Source: Gyrodactylus bullatarudis
Taxonomy: Eukaryota; Platyhelminthes; Monogenea; Gyrodactylidea; Gyrodactylidae
Direction of reading: 5' to 3'
Assembly (NCBI GenBank): GCA_012064415.1
Contig: SSNU01000038.1
Span: 223,630 to 287,629, forward strand
Length of the DNA stretch: 64,000 bases
Part shown: positions 10,372 to 21,400 of the stretch, piece after piece
Layout of the letters: each line of letters starts with the position of its first letter
How positions within the stretch are numbered: position 1 is the first letter of the stretch
Translations under genes and position numbers: made by a program
The notes under the pieces: generated by a model
What the model was told of the DNA's origin: nothing
Databases searched by the model: none
Seen by the model: only the letters and a program-made list of their open reading frames with translations

Positions 10372-13300
10372 AAACAATACTCACCTATGGTTCTGATGGT
10401 AAGGTTTCTATCAATTTGAATTTTAATTAAAACAAAATTCTCTTTATGTTTAAAGATTCCCTGGAATCTGTCTATTTTAAGCCAAGTGAGTTTTCCCGTT
10501 ATTAATTGAATAAAAACTGTTAGTTGAGTGATTGTTCTCTTAGAACGTTAATAAATTAAGAATGTTTCGTTAAATTATTTTATCTTCTCGAAATGATTGC
10601 TAAGTAAATAATATTACAACTTCTATCGAATCTTAAATCCATATTAGAGAAAGACAAATATTTTTTTCTCCGAACACTTACCTATTTGATGCGTTTAATA
10701 GATTCTTTATTTTCCGTAATCGTCCTTTTTGAAAATTACATGAAAAATTTTTGATGTTCTGATATGCCATTTCCCATTTTTTTCTCTAATTTCTTCAGGG
10801 TCTATTCTTATTAAGTGAAAATCTGATTTAAAAAGATCATAGTGGGTCCAATAATTCAAAATTGATCATTTCTCGTAGTAAAATTCATTGAAAAATTATG
10901 GCGCTAATTTGAAAATTTGACATCAATAGGAATTTTTTCTTCTTCTCTTATTTTCTATCAAATGAACGCATGAACTCGAAAAGTTAGAAATTATGTTTTA
11001 ACCTAGTCCATAAATTTTTAATTTCAGAAATCAATCGTCCTTCAAATATTTTCATCAGAGGTAAGCTTTTCAATTCGTAAACAAGATCCATTGATGTATT
11101 AAGAATATTTATAATTTTTGCCCTACAGAAATTGAAAACTATCTTAGACTTCAAAGTAGGTCAAATTGGTATGAATTTAGTCAGGTGTAATATTTTATTT
11201 TCTATTAGATATCGATAATAAATTAGGAACGTTAGCAAAGAACACGATCAGCTCTGATACTGAGAGCCAAGAAAAGGTAATGAAAGACTCGCAAATAGAT
11301 CTTCCAGAGAATAAAGCCAAGGATCTTATGTTCACGGCAAAAAATGTGGAGCCTAAGTCTACACCTAGGCTAACTAGTGATGAAACTGAAGATAATTTGG
11401 ATTATCCAAAACAGAAGAACGTGGGACGAAGTGGAAAACTTGCGAAACGTCATGATAGTACGGATGGGTCAAGTCAAAATTTCCACGATTATAAGCCATG
11501 TGAATCTGGTAATTTGGATGGATTTCCGAGAAGAGATGATCAAGATCCAAAAGCCCCTCGAGACCCATCAGTTGGAAAAATTGATCCTCAATCTGAAGTC
11601 GACAAGAATGCTCCACCAAATTTGTCAAGTACACCGAGTAGACCAAAGATTGTCGATAGAAAATCACGGAGCAAAACTTCAAAGGAAAATTCATCAAAAT
11701 CTGAGCCCCATTGGAAAGGGAAGCCAATAATGGAAAACTCATTGGCTAAAAACTTGAAAGAGTCAGGTCAAAAAGAAAAAATTGAAAAATCTCATGCAAT
11801 AAACTCAAAGATAGATCCTAGCTTAGAATGGGATTATGAACTTCCCAGCCCTTATGAAAATGAAGGCTATGATGTCAAGAAGAGAGTTCCAAATACTTTA
11901 GTTAGCAAGGTGGAAGAAGAAGAGTCTGTTTTAGACAAATCCAAGAATTCTGCTCAACTAAAAACTAATACGATAGGAAAAAATACCCCTAAAGACACAG
12001 GCTTGCCTGTTAAAGTAGAAGAGCTATCCAGCCAGAAATCACAGCCAATGAAAAGACGATCTGAATCTAGAGAAATTTTTGAAACAACTGAAAAGAAACT
12101 GAAACATGGAATACAGGAAAATTCAGAGCAATTAACAAAAACCAGTCAAAATTTAAAGAAAAAGCCTGAGACAAAAAATGTCGATCACTCTGCATTATCA
12201 AGGTCGGAGCCATTTACAAAAACATCAGAGCTAACATCTGGTAAAACAGAAAATACTGACAGATTCAGAAAAAAAATTGTGAAAGAATTAACACATTTTG
12301 GCAAGCCATCAGTTCAACGTTCAAGTAGCATATTTAAGAAGTCCTATCAAGATGAAATAAAGAGTCAGCTTGGCCAAAATCTCAAGACTCCACAGACCAG
12401 CAAAGATCAACGGCCGCAGGTGAAAAAAATCAAAAAATTTATGCCGAAAGACTCTCCAACAGATAGAAAAGTGAGATCATCAAAGATCATGAAAGAACCG
12501 AGGAATTCCGTTGATATAAGCACTGATAACATATCAGGCAGCCTTAATTCACAGGCATCAAACTATTTGAGGAGGCCAATATTTGATAAACTTACACCAG
12601 TTAAACGAAAAAAGTCGTTATTTGATAAGAATGATAAAGTTGATATGAATGAAACAGAAGTGCTGAAGAAGAAGCTTCCCAAGTCAGAAGAAAGGAAGAC
12701 AATTATTGATCGTCTTTTGGGTGTTGGCAGAAAGTTTTATGACGAATCTTCATCAACGAAAAGTAAGTATATAACTTTTTAACTTATTCGAATCTATGAA
12801 AAGATGAAATTAAGGTTAAAATCTTCATTATATATTGTTTTCGTCTCGAGTAAACGAGATTAATTATTCCATAAAGTTTCATATTTTATTTATACCTCAC
12901 TGTCCTGTTAAAATCAACCAATGAATATCGAGTATCCTTTGACCAATAAGAATCAAGTATTTTTCCCACTCACTTTTATCAATGAGTGACATAAGTTATA
13001 TCAATTTCCAGATCAAGATCAAAATTCATGCATCATTTGAAAGAGAATTTTCTTATCTGCCTTATGCAATAGAAACGAGTAAAAATATCTTAATTATTAA
13101 CTAAATTTTGTTTTTTTTCGATTCTAGAAGAGACAGGAAAGCGTTCAAACACCAAGGAAAATAGTGAAGGACTCAAGAATCGTGATACAACATTGAAGAA
13201 AACAGGACTATCCGAGTTCAAAGGGACTCTTGATGAAGATGCAGAATCTAAAGGGTTCACCATACATGAAATTCAAAGTCAAGATGCTGACCCAAATATA

Positions 13301-15217
13301 TATATAGAAGTTCCTGAGCAGGAAAATGTTAAAGATCTACCGATGAATGAGAATAAAACCCCGGCGAATTCCGGTCTTTCCTCTAAAAAGGAAAGAATTC
13401 CACAAGAGGAGATTGTTAAAAAGGATAGCCTCAGCTCATCTGACAAAGAGGAAAAGACTGAAAAGAAGCCTTCGAAATCAATAAAATCACCCAAAGATTC
13501 CGATACAACTGATTCTCCAAATATAAATACCACATTCCCCAAGAAGGATTCCTCACAGGGAAATACCAAAGAAATTCATGAATCAAAGACTGATAATAAA
13601 TCATTGAAATCAGCTGAAGACACCGAGAAAAAGGATAAGAGTGGAAGAAAAACAAGTTCAATAGCCTTGAAAGAGGTTGAATTGGATGTTGAAGGACAGG
13701 AAAGTAGCCTTCTAAATAAATCTTTGGCTGATAAGAAAGTGAAAAAGTCAATTATGAAAAAGATTAACGAACCCGAGCCAATACCTTCAACAAGTAGAGA
13801 TGTCTATGAAGAAATTAGCTCTAAGCCAATTGGAAATTCCAAAGACATCTCGATGGATGTTTTCAGTGGTGATCAAACATTCCCAGGCTATGAAGATAAT
13901 ATCCAGTTGAATACAGCTGATCTAGTGGAAAACGAGAGTCTTGATCCTGATACAGCCTTCCAGACGAAGTCTCTTAAAAATTCTCACTCAAAGACTTCAT
14001 CTAGATCGAAAACTGATACAACTTCGTTGGAGGATTCCAGTAAGAAAAGGAAGAGTCTTCAACGCAGTGATAACGAATACGATTCCTTATCTGTTGCTCT
14101 GAAGGATAATCGTCTAGATGAAGAAACATCACAGGATATTGCTCACAAAAGGGAAGTCATCAAGAATGTGTTTGGCCTATTTGTTAATCCGAACGATTTT
14201 GATGATGATGATGATGAAGAGTTTAGGAAAGCCAGCCAATTACCCAGGCCAAGGAGGAGTGTTCAAAATGAGAATGAAAACAAAATTAAAACCGGGGCAA
14301 GTCATGATTTGAGAAAGAAGAGGTCAACTGGAAGTCATAGTCAATCCGATTCGAGGAGTGATATCATATCCAAAGGTGACAATCGAAATATATTCTCACC
14401 TCGCCATGAAACCATTCAGGAAGAAATTAGTCAGATTGAAGTTGAAGATAAAGAGCCGATAGACCTTTTCAAGAATGATGTCAGCCCTATACCTGATGGA
14501 GATTCTGTTCGGGGTTCAATAGATACTGAGACTATTATGATAACATCGGAGAGAGCTAGAAGCTTAATTAACAAAGTATTTGCTGACATTCAACGGGAAA
14601 ATGATGTCGATGAAGATGAAATACAAGAGAGCATGTCTCGTCCAAGGACTATTGACGAGTATCGCATCTTGTCCAAACGATTAGGAGATAACCGTCTTTG
14701 TGAAGTATATAATAAGCTGATAATAGACTATTCTAAAGTCTATGTCGACCGGATAATAGAGGACTTGGAAAGGTTAGAGAAACTCATGAAAGAAAGTGAG
14801 AGCAATGATAGATCCCCACAAGGCGATAAACTAAGAGAAAGTACTAGCCTTGGCAAGTTGGGCGAGATAGGTAAGGAGGAGACGATGCAGTTACTCGATT
14901 TGGAAACAACACGCTCAAATGGATCTTTATCACGACTATTATCGCCAAAGACTCATACTAGCACATCGTTGGAGAAACTTTACAATGATTTTTATGATTT
15001 CAGTCGTACAAAGTCATCTTCGGAAAGTGAAATTAACGTTAGATTCATATCGACGACAATAAAAAATGAAAAGAAGGCCCAATCATCGATACAAATGAAT
15101 CTCCCGTGTTATACGAAGAAGTACTTGGCCGTCTCCTTGAAAAATGATCGACACAAGACAGTTATAAATTATAAATCAAAGCTAACCGAAGACTCTGTTA
15201 ATGATTCAAATAGTTGA
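10372..15217 (+). CDS. Unrecognised lysine/serine-rich disordered protein encoded by four microexons and two giant exons
   Basis: Exons: 10372-10398 (27 nt), 10456-10485 (30), 11028-11060 (33), 11129-11155 (27), 11209-12762 (1554) and 13128-15217. Every intron is phase 1 with GT-AG borders, so each internal exon is a multiple of three and could be skipped without frameshift. The microexons encode TILTYGSD, SLESVYFKP, INRPSNIFIR and IENYLRLQ with split codons between. The two large exons encode about 1,200 residues of low-complexity, hydrophilic K/S/E/D-rich sequence, with an acidic DDDDDEEF run (near 14206) and a likely helical segment near the C-terminus (YRILSKRLGDNRL...DRIIEDLERLEKL). No catalytic domain, signal peptide or membrane segment is visible in the part seen. 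The first exon is not established. A polyadenylation signal AATAAA is at 15277-15282. No function is assigned. Confidence 0.75.
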
Positions 15218-15276
15218 GAAGAAAAACAGTTTTTTGTTGTTCAAAGAGAAAATTATCTTTGCCTAGGAAATTTGAA

Positions 15277-15282
15277 AATAAA
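15277..15282 (+). terminator. Polyadenylation signal of the microexon gene
   Basis: AATAAA lies 60 bp after the stop codon at 15215-15217. Confidence 0.55.
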
Positions 15283-15364
15283 AGATATCGAAAAAGATTA
15301 AAACTTTGTCGTCCACCTACATTCGATTTTCCTTGTTTGCTTGAGTCTACTTTATTCCGCTATT

Positions 15365-15600
15365 AGTGGACATTAGGCTATGGTGAAATTTTTTCCCACA
15401 GTATCCCACAGAAATGATAAAACAACGAAATTAACCATGAAGGTCCTCTTGATGATAAGATTATTTTTGAAGATGAAAATTAAGAAACCCATTAATTGGC
15501 GTTATTCGGGATTTTAGAGATTGCGTAGTAAAAATTCATTAAAAATTCTGGAATTTTCACCCTGCTCTAATAGACAAAATCGTGATCTCACGGCTGTGTC
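15365..15600. repeat. Dispersed repeat, related in inverted orientation to 43310-43560
   Basis: Stretches such as ATGATAAAACAACGAAATT, AAATTAAGAAACYCATT and TGCGTAGTARAAATTCATT recur, reverse-complemented, at 43310-43560. Non-coding; family not identified. Confidence 0.55.
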
Positions 15601-15911
15601 ATCTCTATGAATAAGAATTTTTTACATCTCATTGAGTAGATCAACCTTGCGAAGTCTGAAATAGCACAAAAAATCCATTAGGATTTTTTAGAAATATGTA
15701 AGAAAATATATTTAGAACCAAATGCAAATTTTTCAAAGGATCACCAGTGGTCTCTCTTTGAAAATGATAAAAGTTTAAATTTGAATGAAAAATAATAATT
15801 TCCAAAGAAATAGTAAAAGTTGAAGATTATAAGAGTCATGAATGGAAATAAGAATATTATGTAAGCTGAAAAAACACCAAAAACTCTACAGAGAAGTTTA
15901 AACTTGATCTT

Positions 15912-17648
15912 TTGACTATATATAGAAGTTTTGATCGTAAACCTCTAGGATCTAGTTTACTCTCTAAGAAACATTTTGATGCACTTAAAGAATTAAAATC
16001 TAATGAAAACATTTTTCTTACTAAACCTGACAAGGGTAAAGGTATAGTGATAATGTTAAAAAATGATTACAATAAAGCAGGATTAAATTTTCTTTCAGAT
16101 GAAAGTAAATTTGAAAATACTGGGCAAGACAGGCGTTCTTATTATAAGGTAATGGAGTCCATGGAACGATCCATGTACAAAATCTCAAAAGTTTTATAGC
16201 TAAGAAACACACTAGGATGTCTAGGTTATATTTACACCCTAAGACGCATAAGATTATTGATAATAATATACCTGAAGTTTTTCCAATTCGGCCGATCTTG
16301 GACATGTCGTCATGTCCGCAACATAATTTAGCGAAATGGTTTATTAATACCTTAAAACCTATACATACTTATTATGCTAAATATGTTGTTAAAGATACTT
16401 TTGATTTTGTAGGAAAAGTGAAGGATTTAAATATAGAATCTAGAGAAATGATTTCATTAGACATTAGTTCTTTATTTCCTAATGTACCCATAGAAGATAT
16501 CCTTATGATAATAAAATCTTTCATCGATGAGCATGAAGGTTTTGATATGAGTAGTGACGAAATAACAGATCTTATTAGGATATGTTGTACCAATGTTCGT
16601 TTGTCATTTCAAAACAAGGTGTTCATTCAGAAAGATGGAATAGCAACGGGATCTCCTTTAAGTCCTCTTCTAGCAGATATTTTCTTAGGATAGTTAGAAC
16701 TAAATAAAATGTCTGAAACTATCAATTCTTTTACTGATGTTTACATTAGATATGTCGATGACACTTTTATTATAATGAAACCTAATATAACTGTAGACGA
16801 TTTCTTTACAAAGATGAACTCATTTCATAGTAATATTAAATTTACTATGAAAAGAGAGTCTAACGATGTTTTAAGTTTCTTAGATGTCAAGTTAACCAGA
16901 AGAGAAGATGAATCGGTTCTAAGAAATATCTTTAAGAAAAAGACTGACAACGGCAAATATCTCCATTATGCCAGTTTTAGTCCAGTTTCTCATAAAGTTG
17001 GCTTAGTAATTGGTCTAGGGAAGAGAATACGGAGGATTGCTAGTCCGGAAGAAATACCGAAAGACATAGAGACGGCGAAGTCTTGTTTAATGGAAAATGA
17101 TTATCCAGCCAAATTTGTGGACAAGTTCATCAATCAACCTTTGGTTAGAGATGAGTTTGTCAATACAGAGGAAAGCGAGAAAACAAAAGTATTCATGAAA
17201 CTTAACTTCAAAGGTGATGGTTTTTGTAATGATGTTGGGAGAAGACTCAATAATCTCATCGATCAACATTATGACAACATACAATTGAAAATTGTATTCA
17301 AAACTCAGAGATTGTTCAGTTTAATCCATAAGGATTTACTTGACCCTCAAGAAAAGACTCTATTGATTTACAAGTTTCAGTGTGACTGTGGTGCTTCGTA
17401 TATAGGGCGTACTATTAGGAAGTTGTCAACAAGATCGCATGATCACCTCAATAAAGATGGTGACCAGGCATCTAAAACAGGAAAACCATGCTGCGTCAGT
17501 TTCTAATTTTTCCATCTTATACAAAAACCCAGGGTATGACAGCACAGATGTGTGGGTGAAGGAGAAATTTTTCATCAACATGTATAAACCTAATTTGTGT
17601 GTTCAAAAAAATTATTCGTTTAATCTTCAACTACCGCAGCCTATGTGA
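15912..17648 (+). pseudogene. PLE-A copy 1 reverse transcriptase-endonuclease, broken
   Basis: Telomerase-like/PLE reverse transcriptase motifs appear in order: DKGKGIVIM, LYLHPKTHK, PIRPILDMSS, motif A MISLDISSLFPNVP, motif B GIATGSPLSPLLADIF, motif C YVDDTF, and LSFLDVKL. They are followed by a GIY-YIG nuclease domain (LLIYKFQCDCGASYIGRT, then HLKQENHAASVSNFSIL). The gene is dead in this copy: a frameshift between 16196 and 16217, a TAG stop at 16691-16693, and a second frameshift around 17455-17475. The catalytic aspartates of motif C and the CGASYIG core are still readable. The start shown is simply where the frame opens; the N-terminal domain is missing. Confidence 0.88.
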
Positions 17649-17820
17649 GCTTTTTCACCTTTTTTTCTTCACTGTTGCTATTTATTGAAGAGTTTTTGGT
17701 GTTTTTTCAGCTTACATAATATTCTTATTTCCATTCATGACTCTTATAATCTTCAACTTTTACTATTTCTTTGGAAATTATTATTTTTCATTCAAATTTA
17801 ACTTTTATCATTTTCAAAGA

Positions 17821-17858
17821 GAGACCGCTGGTGATCCTTTGAAAAATTTGCATTTGGT
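17821..17858 (+). ncRNA. Degraded hammerhead ribozyme in the right terminal repeat of PLE-A copy 1
   Basis: Position-by-position alignment with the intact version at 29524-29564 shows CTGGTGA for CTGANGA and loss of G12, so it should be inactive. The same changes are in the inverted left repeat (about 15723-15758, minus strand), so they predate the duplication of the repeat. Confidence 0.55.
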
Positions 17859-18039
17859 TCTAAATATATTTTCTTACATATTTCTAAATTATGTATTTAA
17901 GTGGATTTTAGGAAGTTTTTGAACACCAACGTGAATCACTCGAACGTAATTAGGATTTTGTTCAAACTGTTATTCTAATTCTCATTTCTTACGTGTGGAT
18001 TATTTTTTTGAGTTATATAATATAACTTATACTAAAGCT

Positions 18040-18215
18040 GATTGATATGAAGTTGGGAAACTATGATTTTTACAAAAATCTCGATATTTTCATCAAGAAT
18101 TCGACGTTTTTAAAGACTATTTGGAATCCTACTCATGTTGCCCACTTGAAAATCAATGAAATTTCGATAATTCAAAATCTCTCCAAAATGGGGTAACTGT
18201 CGGTAATTTGACGGT
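18040..18215. repeat. Fragment of dispersed repeat R2
   Basis: Begins TGATATGAAGTTGGGAAAC followed by TATGATTTTTACAAAAATC, the standard left end of R2 (compare 32431 and 35262). Body diverged and right end missing. Confidence 0.6.
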
Positions 18216-18403
18216 GCTAGTCAGCTTTTTCTCCAGATTAAACTCTCTTTCCGGAAAGTATTATTCTTTCCTAAAAACTTATCGAGTCATTTCATCATAG
18301 AATTCCAAAAGTTATTTTTTCCTGACCTTCTGGACAACTAATTTTTTAATACAGTAATTAATAGCTACTATTTATGATTAAAACAATAAAAATTTTATAA
18401 ATA

Positions 18404-18409
18404 TTTATT
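18404..18409 (-). terminator. Polyadenylation signal of the BAMBI-like gene
   Basis: TTTATT on the plus strand reads AATAAA on the minus strand, 43 bp past the stop at 18453-18455. Confidence 0.5.
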
Positions 18410-18452
18410 TCTTGATTATATAACAAGGTGTATCTTCAAGTACTAAGTTAAT

Positions 18453-21400
18453 TTATAATCTCATATGATTAGATTTGGTCATAATAGTTCCTTGGTGTCG
18501 TGAATTTAAAGGTTTATTCAAAAGTAAGGGTTCTTCTCTAGAATCCGATTCAGTAAATCGATCAATAGGCGTTTGACTATAGTTGGGATCCATGTATGAA
18601 CTCGATACCTGCTGGTATATGGATGTCAACTGAGCTTCTGCATAATGTTGACAGTTCTCTGTAGAGTTGCCGTATCCTTTATTCAAAAAGAAATCTCCTT
18701 TACCAGTTGACGTAAAATTGTTGATAGAAGAATGCTCCTGAAAAAGACAGACTAATCAGAATCTGATTGCTTAAAATTGAAGAACCAATGAAATTGAATG
18801 AATCGTTACGACTCATCCACGTGTATAAAAAACATGAAAAATACTTTCACCTGATGAATCATTGCTAGATAAAGATATTTAAATCTCTTCTTAGTCAATA
18901 ATTGATTATTTTCTTAGTGTTGAGATGCTCTTACAACGTCGACTATTCTCACTCAATAGAAATAAGGAATGGTTAAACCACAATTTTTTGATACAACAGG
19001 CTAATCTTCCTACAGACCATTATCAAGGAGCCTTGCCTATTCTTAAGATTCCCAAATTAGATCAAACTCTTGAGAGGTACCTAAGATCTCTCAAAGCCGT
19101 GCTCAACAATCAGGAATACGAAAATGCTAAGCAATACGCTGATTATTTTGCCATGAAAGAAGGTAAACAATTACAAGATCTTTTATTGGAGTATGCTCGT
19201 GATAAAGAGAATTATATAACTGAATTTTGGACAGATATGTATCTGAAAGATAGAAGACCCCTTGTTTTAACTCACCAGGCATGTCTATTGATGAAGGATT
19301 CGAAAAAAGGAGTCCAATATAATTTAGTTAGTTTATATATTCTTCTGAATATATATATATATATATACTTGAAAGTAGTTTGATAGTTAAATTAATTAAA
19401 TTTCAGCAAGCGGTTCGAGCAACAAATCTAGTTTACAGTACACTACGCTTTCGAAATTCTCTTAAACATAACCTCTTACAGCCAGAAATGGGTGGTGTTA
19501 AAGGGTCCAAACCTATGGACATTTCTCAGTATAAACATTTTTTCAACTCAACTCGTCTTCCCCAGGAAGTAACTGACAGGTTGGTTCTGCACACAGAGAA
19601 GGCATGTCATATTTTGATACTTCGAAATGGTCATATCTATTACAAGGATGTTATCAAGGAAGATGGAACTAGCCTAATTTCTCCAAACGAACTCTACCAA
19701 ACGATAAGAGCAATCATTCACAACCCAGATGAGCTACAAACCAATTTCTGTGTTAACATTCTGACAGCGATTGATAGAACAGCTGCTTTCAAATTACGTA
19801 AAGAGCTCAATGATTGCGGAAATGAAGAGAACTTTCGAATGATTGATTCAGCTTTATTCGTTTTAGCCTTGGACAGTACCGAAGAGATTACAAGCTCAGA
19901 TGGATTCAACCGACATGCAGAATGTTGTTTATCTGGACCAATTGAAAAGAGATGGTTCGATAAGAGCTTCACACTGATTGTAAACACACAAGGAAAGGCA
20001 GCTATAGCTTTTGAGCATAGCTGGGGTGATGGGATACCAATTTTAAGACTACTTAATGAGACATATTCTGATTCAGAAGAGAGACCATGTATAAAAGAAG
20101 ACCAAATAGATAGCCAGGGAGCCGAGTGAGTTGGATGGATTTTTAAAATAGACTCGTGAGCATTAAAATATGATTTAATTTCAGGTATCCTGTCGAGAAA
20201 ATAAATTGGAAGTTGGATCAGTTTAATTCGAGAGAACATTTAGTCAAAGAAATTGACGACTATGCAAGACGAAGAGAAGATGCTAAGCTTTGTCACATCT
20301 CTATGAGAGATTCGTTATCAAGAAACTTTTGTTTGGAGAAGAATTTAAACGCTGATTTTATTATGCAATTGGCGTTTCAGGTGATTTTATTTTTACATCA
20401 GATTCATCCACATTAGACTTTCAGCATTTGAATAAAAATTATTTTGTAAAGAAATAGCACCATGTTGAAATTGAAGTAACTTGGATGTTTTACTGGTCAC
20501 AATTCTTCTTCAAATGTTGAAAGTCTGCCTTAAGAAATTAAGTAAAATAAAGATCTAATATGAGTTTTATGATAAAATCGTTTTCTGGATTTCAGAAAAA
20601 CTTCAAAGACTCTGTTTTTTGCCACAAAAAAGCTTAATCAAACTTTAATCTTAGGTAGCTTATGTGAAATGCATGAAGAAACTTCCATCAACATATGAAT
20701 CCTGTACAAATGCCTATTTTAAAAAGGGACGCACTGAAACTATACGCTCAGCAACCGTATGGACAAGAAAATTGACAGAAATCTTCATAAATGATCTCGA
20801 TTTTAGAACAAAAAATGAAGATTTGTTCAAAATTCTTCACAGAGGTTCTGAATGTCACAAGACCCTAATTAAGGAGGCAAGCACAGGTAATGGCTGGGAC
20901 CGCCATTTATTTGCTCTCAAAGAAATATCAAGAAAGAATCAAGAACATCTACCGACATTCTTCTCAAATAATCCAGCTCTAGATAGAATTAATTCAATTG
21001 ATTTATCAACAAGTTCTTTGAACTCGCCAAATTGTATCTCGTTGGGCTTTGGGTCGCCAAAATATGATGGATTCGGTCTCGGGTATAAAATTGAATCAGA
21101 TTCTTGTGATATTCTGATATCATCTTGGAGGAATTCGCTCCTTACAAATAAAAGCAAATATCCCGAAATTCTTGAGGATACTCTTTTAGAGTTTTGGAGG
21201 TATCTGAAGGAAAGAACTAAAGGGACCCTATGAAATTCATTCATTAACACTTCATACCCTAAAAAATTTAGGGATTTTATCAAAAGGATAAGCTTTTCAA
21301 CTTTGGCTTTTATTAATTACAGAAAATTTCAGAGCTTCATAAACCAATTTTGATTTGCAATTTTTTCCTACTATGAATTACTCAAAATATTTTTGAGCCT

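Larger units (their letters stand above)
15687..17888 (+). mobile_element. Penelope-like retroelement PLE-A, copy 1, with inverted terminal repeats
   Basis: The left terminal repeat is 15687-15888 and the right is 17688-17888. They are near-identical (about 200 bp, a few differences) but in inverted orientation. Between them lies a 5'-incomplete reverse transcriptase/GIY-YIG endonuclease reading frame. PLEs are known to have terminal repeats in direct or inverted orientation. The right repeat contains a degraded hammerhead ribozyme (CTGGTGA at 17827-17833), as does the left on the minus strand. Further PLE-A copies lie at 29009-29591, 34826-34985 and 56352-57725. Confidence 0.85.

Noticed and set aside
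13279..13751. Minus-strand ORFs opposite the lysine/serine-rich exon (also 11374-11742)
   Set aside because: Shadow frames of the long plus-strand coding exons.
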